From contig CAKUMO010000027.1 of NCBI GenBank assembly GCA_934667815.1, positions 1 to 33,447 on the forward strand: 33,447 nt of DNA, written 5' to 3'. Shown here piece after piece: positions 15,203 through 21,742 of this stretch. A program made the translations under genes and the position numbers. The notes under the pieces were generated by a model that saw only the letters and a list, made by a program, of their open reading frames with translations, did no database searches and was not told where the DNA came from. The DNA is from an uncultured Oscillospiraceae bacterium. GTDB lineage: Bacteria; Bacillota; Clostridia; Oscillospirales; Oscillospiraceae. The number at the start of each line of letters is the position of its first letter. Positions within the stretch are counted from its first letter, which is position 1.

Positions 15203-16090
15203 TTAGACCTTGAGGAAGCGGCGAATGGACATCAAGCTGCCGAGAACGCCGATCAACAGACCGACGACCGCGCAGATGGCGGCCACAGGCCACAAAACGG
15301 TTGTGAACGGAACGATGGCGAGGAAGTCGAGTGAGCCGGTGTTCTGGATGGCGGTGCGGATGGCCTCATAAAGACCCCATTCGACAAAGAACGAGAGCAC
15401 CGCGCCGGACAGACCCAGCAGGAAGCCCTCGACCAGGAAGGGCAGACGGATGAAGCCGTTGGTCGCGCCGACCATTTTCATGATGGCAATCTCCTCGCGG
15501 CGGTCGGCCATGGCGAGGCGGATCGTGTTGGAGATGATGATGAGCGAAACGATCAGAAGCACTGCCGTGATGCAGATGGCGGCGATATAGATCACATTGC
15601 GAACTGTGGACAGACCCTCTGCAACCTCGGGCTGAGCATAGACCTCGGCAACGCCGGGCACGCCGCGCAGCACCTCGACCGTTTCGGCGAGCTTGCTGTT
15701 GTCCTCAAGCGTGACGATGTACTGGTCGCGCATGGTCTCGGCCGTGACGCCCTCGTACATGGCTTCGCTGTACTCGCCGATGAAGTCCTGCAGCGCCTGC
15801 TCGCGGGAGACGAACTGCGCGTTTGCGACGTTGTCCAGCAGATTGATCTGCGAGCCGACGCTTTTTGCCTCGGCGGAGGTGTAATTTTCGTCGATGCAGA
15901 CGAGCACCTCGTTTTCCTGCTGCAAATCCTCGACGATGAGGTTCAGATTATAGGTGATAAGACCAAAGCTGCCCACGATCACAAGGCACGCAACCGTGAT
16001 GCAGATGGCCGCAAAGGACATAAAGCCGTGCTTAAAGATGGCGCGCACGCCCTCCTTGAGCAAAAAGCCAAAATTATTGTTCTTCTTCAT
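15203..16090 (-). CDS. ftsX: Cell-division ABC transporter permease FtsX
   Basis: 295 residues from the ATG at 16090, which overlaps the end of ftsE by 17 bases, a usual ftsEX arrangement. There is a cytoplasmic N-terminus (FLLKEGVRAIFKHGFMSF), a first membrane segment (about 22-45), and a large extracellular domain (about 46-165) that in homologues grips PcsB/EnvC. Three further membrane segments follow in the FtsX/MacB fold (about 175-290; ITAVLLIVSLIIISNTIRLA, GFLLGLSGAVLSFF). The motif REEIAIMKMVGATNGFIR is typical of FtsX. It couples FtsE ATP hydrolysis to activation of wall hydrolases outside. Confidence 0.96.
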   Translation of the reverse strand: MKKNNNFGFLLKEGVRAIFKHGFMSFAAICITVACLVIVGSFGLITYNLNLIVEDLQQENEVLVCIDENYTSAEAKSVGSQINLLDNVANAQFVSREQALQDFIGEYSEAMYEGVTAETMRDQYIVTLEDNSKLAETVEVLRGVPGVAEVYAQPEVAEGLSTVRNVIYIAAICITAVLLIVSLIIISNTIRLAMADRREEIAIMKMVGATNGFIRLPFLVEGFLLGLSGAVLSFFVEWGLYEAIRTAIQNTGSLDFLAIVPFTTVLWPVAAICAVVGLLIGVLGSLMSIRRFLKV

Positions 16091-16766
16091 AATTATAGTA
16101 CCCGTCCATTCCGTCGCTGATGACCTTGCCGTTGTTGATGGCGACGACGCGCTTGGTGAAGCGATCGACCAGAGATTTTTCGTGCGTGACGACCATGACC
16201 GTCGTGCCCAGCGCATTGATCTGCTCGAGAAGCAGCATGATCTCAAAGGAGCGGGCGGGGTCAAGGTTGCCGGTCGGCTCGTCCGCGATAATCATTGTCG
16301 GGTTGTTGATAAGTGCGCGGGCGATGGCCACACGCTGCTGCTCGCCGCCAGAAAGCTCGTTGGGCAGACGGCGGGCTTTGTTTTCCAGCCCGACCAGCTC
16401 GAGGACGTAGGGCACGCGCTTTTTGATCTCCTTGGCCGGTGCGCCGATGACACGCATGGCAAAGGCAACGTTTTCATAGACCGTTTTGTTCTCGATCAGG
16501 CGGAAATCCTGAAAGATGACGCCCAGCGTGCGGCGCAGATAGGGAATGGAGGAACGCTTGATGGACTCGAGCTTGTAGCCGTTGACCAGAATGGAGCCAG
16601 AGGTGGGCTGAAGCTCGGCTGTCAGCAGCTTGATGATGGTGGACTTGCCGGAGCCGGACTGACCGACGAGAAAGACAAACTCGCCGTCGTCAATGTGCAT
16701 ATCGATGCCGTTGAGCGCGTGCGTGCCGGTCTCGTAGGTCTTGGTAACGTTAATCAGATCGATCAT
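16074..16766 (-). CDS. ftsE: Cell-division ABC transporter ATPase FtsE
   Basis: 230 residues, the standard FtsE length. It begins MIDLINVTKTYETGTHALNG. Walker A is GQSGSGKST (about 35-43), the Q-loop is VIFQDFRLI, the signature LSGGEQQRVAIARAL (about 138-152) and Walker B MIIADEPTGNLD (about 157-168). The switch histidine is in VVTHEKSLVDR. It starts 12 bases downstream of the PucR-type regulator gene and overlaps ftsX, so it is part of the same transcript. Confidence 0.97.
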   Translation of the reverse strand: MIDLINVTKTYETGTHALNGIDMHIDDGEFVFLVGQSGSGKSTIIKLLTAELQPTSGSILVNGYKLESIKRSSIPYLRRTLGVIFQDFRLIENKTVYENVAFAMRVIGAPAKEIKKRVPYVLELVGLENKARRLPNELSGGEQQRVAIARALINNPTMIIADEPTGNLDPARSFEIMLLLEQINALGTTVMVVTHEKSLVDRFTKRVVAINNGKVISDGMDGYYNYEEEQ

Positions 16767-16778
16767 AGAGTAATCACC

Positions 16779-17873
16779 TTAGAGCATGTGGTTCTCGCGG
16801 GAGGCGAGGTATTTCTTGACCATCAGGGCGACCTTGAAGATGATGGCATCGTCAAATTCGCGCAGGTCAAGGCCGGTCAGCTTCTTGATCTTCTCAAGAC
16901 GGTAAACCAGCGTGTTGCGGTGGACGAACAGCTTGCGCGAGGTCTCGGAGACGTTCAGACTGTTCTCAAAGAACATATTGATGGTAAAGAGGGTCTCCTG
17001 ATCGAGCGAATCAATGGAGTTTTTCTTAAAGACCTCGGACAGGAAAATCTCGCACAGCGTCGTCGGAAGCTGATAGATCAGGCGGCCGATGCCGAGATTT
17101 TCGTAGTTGATGATGGTTTTTTCGGTGTCAAAGACCTTGCCGACCTCGATGGCGACCTGCGCTTCCTTATAGGAATCGGCCAGCTCACGCAGATGCTCGG
17201 AGACCGTGCCGATGCCGATGGTCGTGCGCACGAACAGCTCGGACTTCAGACGGTCCTCGATGGTGCGGGCAAATTTCGTCAGCTCCTCTGCGGTGATCTC
17301 CGCGGGAACCTGTCGCACGATGGCAATATCCGTCTCGTTGACGTTGATGACAAAGTCCTGCTGCGTGTCCGGGAACATGGTCTGCAGCAGCTCCACGGCG
17401 CTTACGTCCGCATGGCCGAGCTGACGAATCAGGAAAACCACGCGCGGAAGCTCCGTCTGGAAATGCAGCTCCTTCGCGCGGATATAGATGTCCCCCGGAA
17501 GAATGTTGTCCGTGATGATGTTTTTGACAAAGGTCCCGCGATCGTGCTTCTCCTCGTAATAGGTTTTTGTGAAGCTCAAAGAGACCTGCGCCATGCGGCA
17601 GACGGAGAGTGCGGCGGCATCCGTTCCCTTGACAAAGACGGAAAAACCGAAGGCCGGGTTCCATCCTTTAAGCGTGAGGAAGGTATAATCGTCGCAGTAT
17701 ACGGGCGCATCGGGCATGGCCGCGATGGCGTTGACCGCGTCCGGCCACTTTTCACCGATCAATGCGGTGTCACTGGCGGATATGACGATCCCGTCGGTGT
17801 CGAGCACGCCGAGCGGCAGGCCGGCGGCTTCGCTGAGTTGTGTGACTACACCCTGAAAAATACGACTGGACAT
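16779..17873 (-). CDS. PucR/CdaR-family transcriptional regulator
   Basis: 364 residues from the ATG at 17873, with AAGGAGG 8 bases upstream. The N-terminal ~130 residues resemble the sugar-diacid-recognition domain of CdaR (MSSRIFQGVVTQLSEAAGLPLGVLD, GIVISASD, opening split by the family pattern). A middle GGDEF-like/PucR domain follows, and the C-terminal helix-turn-helix of the PucR family is clear (SLNVSETSRKLFVHRNTLVYRLEKI, about residues 305-329). CdaR regulators respond to D-glucarate/D-galactarate in E. coli, but no sugar-diacid genes are here. The neighbour is ftsE, 12 bases away, suggesting use as a regulator of envelope genes. The ligand is unknown. Confidence 0.85.
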   Translation of the reverse strand: MSSRIFQGVVTQLSEAAGLPLGVLDTDGIVISASDTALIGEKWPDAVNAIAAMPDAPVYCDDYTFLTLKGWNPAFGFSVFVKGTDAAALSVCRMAQVSLSFTKTYYEEKHDRGTFVKNIITDNILPGDIYIRAKELHFQTELPRVVFLIRQLGHADVSAVELLQTMFPDTQQDFVINVNETDIAIVRQVPAEITAEELTKFARTIEDRLKSELFVRTTIGIGTVSEHLRELADSYKEAQVAIEVGKVFDTEKTIINYENLGIGRLIYQLPTTLCEIFLSEVFKKNSIDSLDQETLFTINMFFENSLNVSETSRKLFVHRNTLVYRLEKIKKLTGLDLREFDDAIIFKVALMVKKYLASRENHML

Positions 17874-17930
17874 ATGCGTTGTCCTCCTTACCATGAAAGA
17901 AACTGTCGATATTCGGCAAAATTCATTAGT

Positions 17931-17959
17931 ATAATACTATTTTTTTCGTCGGATTGCAA
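17931..17959 (-). promoter_or_regulatory. Promoter of the regulator-ftsEX-M23 operon
   Basis: On the minus strand, TTGCAA (17954-17959), a 17-base spacer and TATTAT (17931-17936) lie about 58 bases ahead of the start codon. AT-rich DNA follows upstream to 18060. Confidence 0.6.
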
Positions 17960-18065
17960 GTGGGTTTGAGCATTTTATTTCAAAAATCGGGTGCATTTTT
18001 AGGAATTTTTCATAATTCCTTCGTTATTATGAACAAATTCAAACTGCCGCTTTTGTAGAATTGAT

Positions 18066-18791
18066 TCAAATTCCGGCGTGTTCCGCTTCGTCAAAATGAA
18101 CAGATTCCAATGCGGAGACTTCTTCATCTGTCAATTCACGCGTCATTGAAAGCGGGAGACCACCAAGCTGCACGCCGCCCTCGGAGAGCCTGCGCAGGTA
18201 GGTCACGGGCTTGCCACGGCTGGCGAGCATCCGGCGCACTTGATGGTATTTGCCCTCGCAGACGTAGACAAGGCTTTTTCCCACGCCCTGCGGTACAAGC
18301 CGCGCTGGCAGGCACTTTGTCCCGTCGCGCAGCAGACAGCCGTCGGCAAAGGCCTGAATGTCCGCCGCGTCCGCCGTGCCCTCGTGCTCGGCGTAGTAGC
18401 ACTTTTCCACACCGTGCTTCGGAGAGATCAGGCGGTGGGCAAGCTGACCGTCGTTGGTAAAGAGCAGCAGACCCTCGGTGTCCTTGTCCAGACGGCCGAC
18501 AGGCGTGAGCGAGCGATACTGCACTGGCAGCAGCTCCATGACCGTGCGGTCACGCGGGTCGGCGGTGGAGGTGACGAAGCCTGCGGGCTTATGCAGCATC
18601 AAGACGATGCGGCGTGCGCCGCCGATGCGCACGCCGTCGAGAAAGACCTCGGCGGTCTTTTCGTCGATCTTGAATTCCGGTTCGCGCACCACGGTTTCGC
18701 CAACGCGCACGCGTCCTGCACGGATGATCTGGCGCAGCTCCTTGCGCGAGGCCGCGCCACTGTCGGAAAGAAACTTATCCAATCGCTGCAT
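18066..18791 (-). CDS. RsuA/RluB-family pseudouridine synthase
   Basis: 241 residues from the ATG at 18791, with CAGGAGGG upstream. A longer in-frame start lacks a ribosome site. An N-terminal S4 RNA-binding domain (MQRLDKFLSDSGAASRKELRQII) is followed by the catalytic domain. The motif LTPVGRLDKDTEGLLLFTNDG contains the catalytic aspartate (RLDKDTEG), and GKYHQVRRMLASRG is the family's C-terminal RNA-contact motif. It should isomerise uridine in rRNA (RsuA: 16S U516; RluB/E/F: 23S sites). The length and the LDGVRI-type insertion fit RsuA best, but the target is not certain. It ends in an A+T-rich stretch before the divisome operon promoter. Confidence 0.93.
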   Translation of the reverse strand: MQRLDKFLSDSGAASRKELRQIIRAGRVRVGETVVREPEFKIDEKTAEVFLDGVRIGGARRIVLMLHKPAGFVTSTADPRDRTVMELLPVQYRSLTPVGRLDKDTEGLLLFTNDGQLAHRLISPKHGVEKCYYAEHEGTADAADIQAFADGCLLRDGTKCLPARLVPQGVGKSLVYVCEGKYHQVRRMLASRGKPVTYLRRLSEGGVQLGGLPLSMTRELTDEEVSALESVHFDEAEHAGI

Positions 18792-18814
18792 TGGCTGCCC
18801 TCCTGACGGCATAT

Positions 18815-18832
18815 TTGTCCGCAAGCGGACAT
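18815..18832. promoter_or_regulatory. Perfect 7-bp inverted repeat between divergent genes, possible operator
   Basis: TGTCCGC (18816-18822), AA, GCGGACA (18825-18831) lies between the pseudouridine synthase start (18791) and the DUF4830 start (18871). TTGTCC within it could serve as a weak -35 (18-base spacer, TATCAC at 18839-18844). The symmetric form suggests a dimeric repressor site or a small hairpin. No regulator can be named. Confidence 0.4.
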
Positions 18833-18870
18833 ACAGTGTATCACATCAATCACTTCTGAGGGGGAATTCC

Positions 18871-19455
18871 ATGTTTGTTATGACTGCAAAAATATCAAAG
18901 ACCAAGCTGCTGGCCGCCGCAGTGGTGCTCATCGCGGTGGTGCTGGTGGTCGTTCTGCTCGTGACAGGCCGCGGCGGCGACAAGACGCCTTCTGCCGATG
19001 CGCCCGCAGGCGCGACGAACGACGAGCGCGTCGCGTTTCTTGCAACCTACGGCTGGAGCGTCAACGCCGAGCCGAAGGAGATCCAGAAGGTGCGCATTCC
19101 CGATCACAGCGACAATAAGGTCTTTGCGCGCTACAACGAATTGCAGCGTTCGCAGGGCTTCAACCTGAGTGCCTACGGCGGCAAGGAGGTCATGCGCTAT
19201 GTCTATGAGATTCTGAATTACCCGGATGCGGCCGCGCCGGTCTACGCGAGCATTCTGGTTTACGACGGGCATATCATCGGCGGCGACATCACGAATACCG
19301 CGCCGGAAGGGAAGATCCACGGCTTCAAGCTGCCCGGCAGCACACCGGAAACCACGCAGCCTTCCACAGAGCCGAGCGAGTCGAGCACACCCTCGGAGAG
19401 CAGCGCGCCGGGCGAATCGACCGAGCCGACGGAGAGCACCGCCTCTACCAATTAG
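18871..19455 (+). CDS. DUF4830 domain membrane-anchored protein
   Basis: 194 residues with GAGGGGG ahead of the ATG. The N-terminal membrane anchor (about 12-33, LLAAAVVLIAVVLVVVLLV) is followed by a short linker and a DUF4830-like domain (about 48-150: RVAFLATYGWSVNAEPKEI, YNELQRSQGFNLSAYGGKEV, ILVYDGHIIGGDI). A Ser/Thr/Pro/Glu-rich disordered tail (about 151-194) has repeated PSES/PTES units. The topology predicts an extracytoplasmic domain tethered to the membrane. DUF4830 has no known function. It is confined mostly to Clostridia. Confidence 0.8.
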   Translation: MFVMTAKISKTKLLAAAVVLIAVVLVVVLLVTGRGGDKTPSADAPAGATNDERVAFLATYGWSVNAEPKEIQKVRIPDHSDNKVFARYNELQRSQGFNLSAYGGKEVMRYVYEILNYPDAAAPVYASILVYDGHIIGGDITNTAPEGKIHGFKLPGSTPETTQPSTEPSESSTPSESSAPGESTEPTESTASTN

Positions 19456-19475
19456 TATACCATGCGCGTCAAGGC

Positions 19476-19503
19476 TTGACATTTGGAAACGGCGTAGTAT
19501 AAT
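19476..19503 (+). promoter_or_regulatory. Consensus promoter of the FMN riboswitch-ribU transcript
   Basis: TTGACA (19476-19481), a 16-base spacer and TATAAT (19498-19503) are both perfect hexamers. The start site would be near 19510, just ahead of the aptamer. Confidence 0.88.
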
Positions 19504-19520
19504 ATCGGTAACTCCATATG

Positions 19521-19686
19521 TGATCTTCAGGGCAGGGTGAAATTCCCGACCGGCGGTAAAGTCCGCGAGCGCGTCTGCGCATGATCCGGTGCAACTCCGG
19601 AACCGACAGTAAAGTCTGGATGGAAGAAGAAATGCAGTGTTTTGAAATGCTGCCCGAAGAAGATCCTTTGGGCAGTATTTTTCTTT
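19521..19686 (+). promoter_or_regulatory. FMN riboswitch (RFN element) with terminator platform
   Basis: The aptamer spans about 19521-19631, with the conserved blocks ATCTTCAGGGCAGGGTGAAA, CCGACCGGCGGTAAAGTCC, GATCCGGTGCAACTCCGG and CCGACAGTAAAGTCTGGATG. Outer helix P1 forms from GATCTTC and GAAGAA. The expression platform is visible. A terminator stem of 11 bp (19645-19655 with 19670-19680) is followed by TTCTTTTTT. A competing antiterminator (19634-19653, GCAG...CTGC) uses the terminator's left arm. FMN binding should therefore end transcription before ribU. Confidence 0.96.
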
Positions 19687-19701
19687 TTTGGAGGCATCCC
19701 T

Positions 19702-20355
19702 ATGAACCACGAAAAAACCAAACGTCTGACCGTCACGGCCATGCTCTGCGCACTGGCCTTCGTCGCCGTTGCGGCGCTGCGCGTGCCTATCACGAGCGTC
19801 GAATTTCTCAAATACGAGCCGAAGGACGTTGTCATCGCCATCGGTGGCTTCCTCTATGGGCCGCTGACGGCGGTCATCATCAGCACGATCGTCTCACTGA
19901 TCGAGATGCTGACCATCAGCACCACGGGCTGGATCGGCCTTTTGATGAATGTTCTGTCGTCCTGCGCCTTTGCAGGGGTCGCCGCGTTGGTCTACCGCAG
20001 AGATCGCACGCTGCGCGGCGCGATGCTCGGCCTCGGTGCAGGCGTTGTGTGCATGACGGCTGTGATGGTGCTCTGGAATTATCTCATCACGCCGCTCTAC
20101 ATGGGCACGCCGCGTGCGACGGTCGCCACGATGCTCCTGCCGGTGTTCCTGCCCTTTAATTTGCTCAAGGGCTGCCTAAACGCCGCGTTGACGGCGCTGC
20201 TGTACCGGCCGGTCACACAGGGACTGCGCCGCGCGAGACTGCTGCCGGCAAGCGATGCCGCGCCCGTGCAGCGGGGAAGTCAGGTGCTCGTCTGGGCCGG
20301 CGCCGCCGCACTGCTCACTGCGTGTGTCGTGTTGATTTTGACCAAGGTGTTATAA
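19702..20355 (+). CDS. ribU: Riboflavin ECF transporter S component RibU
   Basis: 217 residues from the ATG at 19702 with GGAGG 7 bases upstream. A longer upstream start would lie inside the riboswitch terminator. There are about six hydrophobic helices with the RibU features LRVPITSVEFLKYEPKDVVI and GFLYGPLTAVIISTIVSLIEM, and NLLKGCLNAALTALLY near the end. It is the substrate-binding membrane subunit that works with a shared ECF energising module (EcfA/A'/T), not encoded here. Control by the FMN riboswitch upstream confirms the riboflavin assignment. Confidence 0.95.
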   Translation: MNHEKTKRLTVTAMLCALAFVAVAALRVPITSVEFLKYEPKDVVIAIGGFLYGPLTAVIISTIVSLIEMLTISTTGWIGLLMNVLSSCAFAGVAALVYRRDRTLRGAMLGLGAGVVCMTAVMVLWNYLITPLYMGTPRATVATMLLPVFLPFNLLKGCLNAALTALLYRPVTQGLRRARLLPASDAAPVQRGSQVLVWAGAAALLTACVVLILTKVL

Positions 20356-20371
20356 TAATCTCAACTTGGAT

Positions 20372-20407
20372 AATTAAAAGCAGAGCCTTTCGGCTCTGCT
20401 TTTAATT
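20372..20407 (+). terminator. Terminator after ribU
   Basis: A perfect 16-bp stem (20372-20387 with 20392-20407), loop TTTC, has a T-rich 3' arm (GCTTTTAATT). The same stem sequence recurs, inverted, at 20602-20633. Confidence 0.85.
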
Positions 20408-20601
20408 CAGACTGTCGAAAAACCTATTTGAGCGAAAATTTCGGAGGGAGGGATAGTGTGAAAGGGAACCGTCAGGGTTCCCTTTCGCGTTCAATAACCC
20501 GCCGCAGCGGCCAAAATTGCAAAATAATACTACAAATTTATATTTTGCAATTTTGCAGGCAGCTTGTCAAAAAAGTCCTTTGGGACTTTTTTGACAAGCT
20601 G
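20408..20601. repeat. Hairpin-dense intergenic element between ribU and the rhomboid gene
   Basis: Between the two facing terminators lie CAGACTGTCGAAAAACC (20408-20424), a 10-bp hairpin GGGAACC/GGTTCCC (20461-20485), a perfect 14-bp inverted repeat (20513-20526 with 20541-20554, AAAATTGC...), and a perfect 19-bp hairpin (20560-20578 with 20583-20601, CAGCTTGTCAAAAAAGTCC). No ORF with a ribosome site is present. It shares the TGTCAAAAAAGTCC segment and CAG...CTG ends with the element at 23081-23300, suggesting a repeat family. Confidence 0.55.
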
Positions 20602-20633
20602 AATTAAAAGCAGAGCCGAAAGGCTCTGCTTTT
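20602..20633 (-). terminator. Terminator after the rhomboid-like gene
   Basis: On the minus strand AAAGCAGAGCC, loop TTTC, GGCTCTGCTTTTAATT lies four bases beyond the stop codon. It is the reverse-complement twin of the ribU terminator. Confidence 0.85.
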
Positions 20634-20636
20634 GTG

Positions 20637-21602
20637 TTACTGAATATGAACATGATTGTTGATGTGGTCGATGCAGTAGCAGCGGTAGCCCGCGCATTTG
20701 GAGCAGTAGCGGAATTCCAGATCGGGATAATCCGTGTCCGTGCGGCCGCAGACTGTACATTTGTGGCGGTAGGGGCGCTCACCGGTGCTGCTGCGGTAAT
20801 TCTTCGCCCAGTCGGGATTCGGCTCGGCGTTGACCTTGGCACGGAAGTCGCGCGAGGCCTTGTGGTTGGCGCTGCCGCGCCGCCAGCTCTGTGGCAGGAG
20901 ATTGCGGACGTTTTTGCCGAGAAACAGGAAATAGTTCAGCAGCGCAATGAGAGGGAACAGCGCGACGCACAGCCAGAAAATGCCGATATACGCGCTGTTG
21001 TACTTCACCCAGTAGATCACGGCGGAGTAAATGCCGTTTGCGACTCCGTAAAGCGTCAGACCAAAATATACCAGCGCCAGCCAACGCATCTTGATGGGGA
21101 TGAAGAACATGAGCATCACGCGCTGATCCGGAACGAGCGTTGCCACCGCAAGGAACATGGAAAGATTCAGATACGTCACGGTGACGGGGATGGAAAGCGA
21201 AATTCTGGGAAAAGCCAGGCGGACGATCAGCGCCGCGGCATCCATCAGAAGGACGCCGGAAAGATAATAGAGGTTAAAGCGCAGCGTGCCCCAAGTGGCC
21301 TCGAGCATTTTCCCCAGCCAGTAGTAAAAATAGAGTGCGATCAGCATTAAAAAGAAGCCGAGCACGCCGGTGCTGTACTCATAGCCAAAGGTGAAAATAT
21401 AAGTAAACAGCCGCCAGACCTGCCCCTTGAGAATCAGACTTGCATCGAAGCAGAACCAGTTGTAAAGCTGAAGTCCGTCCGCCTGCCGCGAGAAGAAATA
21501 CACGATCAGATTGCCAATGGCAATATAGAGCATCAGGTTGGGAATGCCCTTATTGCGGTTTTTGAAAAGAAAACGGTTGAAATCTCTGCGAAGATTGCTC
21601 AT
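20637..21602 (-). CDS. Rhomboid-fold membrane protein with C-terminal zinc ribbon, catalytic residues not seen
   Basis: 321 residues. About six hydrophobic segments lie between residues 22 and 235. The order of motifs is rhomboid-like: QVWRLFTYIFTFG, a helix pair around LGKMLEATWGTLRFNLYY, and LVPDQRVMLMFFIPIKMRWLAL, which matches the conserved P-x-x-V-x-L-F-x-I-P-x-K stretch of rhomboids and derlins. The Gly-x-Ser-Gly serine site and the later catalytic histidine are not visible, so it is probably a pseudoprotease. The soluble tail (about 235-321) has CTVCGRTDTDYPDLEFRYC and CSKC/CYCIDHINNHVH, a likely zinc-binding module. GGAGG precedes the ATG. It is divergent from ahcY. Confidence 0.75.
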   Translation of the reverse strand: MSNLRRDFNRFLFKNRNKGIPNLMLYIAIGNLIVYFFSRQADGLQLYNWFCFDASLILKGQVWRLFTYIFTFGYEYSTGVLGFFLMLIALYFYYWLGKMLEATWGTLRFNLYYLSGVLLMDAAALIVRLAFPRISLSIPVTVTYLNLSMFLAVATLVPDQRVMLMFFIPIKMRWLALVYFGLTLYGVANGIYSAVIYWVKYNSAYIGIFWLCVALFPLIALLNYFLFLGKNVRNLLPQSWRRGSANHKASRDFRAKVNAEPNPDWAKNYRSSTGERPYRHKCTVCGRTDTDYPDLEFRYCSKCAGYRCYCIDHINNHVHIQ

Positions 21603-21630
21603 AAAATTCCTCCTTTGAAGGACTTCTCCT

Positions 21631-21659
21631 ATTGTAGCGAAAAAAATGGGGCTTGTCTA
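21631..21659 (-). promoter_or_regulatory. Promoter of the rhomboid-like gene
   Basis: On the minus strand, TAGACA (21654-21659), a 17-base spacer and TACAAT (21631-21636). Confidence 0.6.
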
Positions 21660-21687
21660 TGGATAAATTTTGAATTTTGTAAATCCG

Positions 21688-21716
21688 TTGAAAAATCTCG
21701 GGCAATATGCTATGAT
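21688..21716 (+). promoter_or_regulatory. Extended -10 promoter of ahcY
   Basis: TTGAAA (21688-21693), 17 bases ending in TGC, and TATGAT (21711-21716). Confidence 0.65.
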
Positions 21717-21742
21717 ACACTCAGAAGAAGGAGGTAACTGCC

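Noticed and set aside
15954..17969. A 671-codon plus-strand frame antisense to ftsX-ftsE and the PucR-type regulator
   Set aside because: It is the mirror of well-identified genes and shows no recognisable protein features or start signal.
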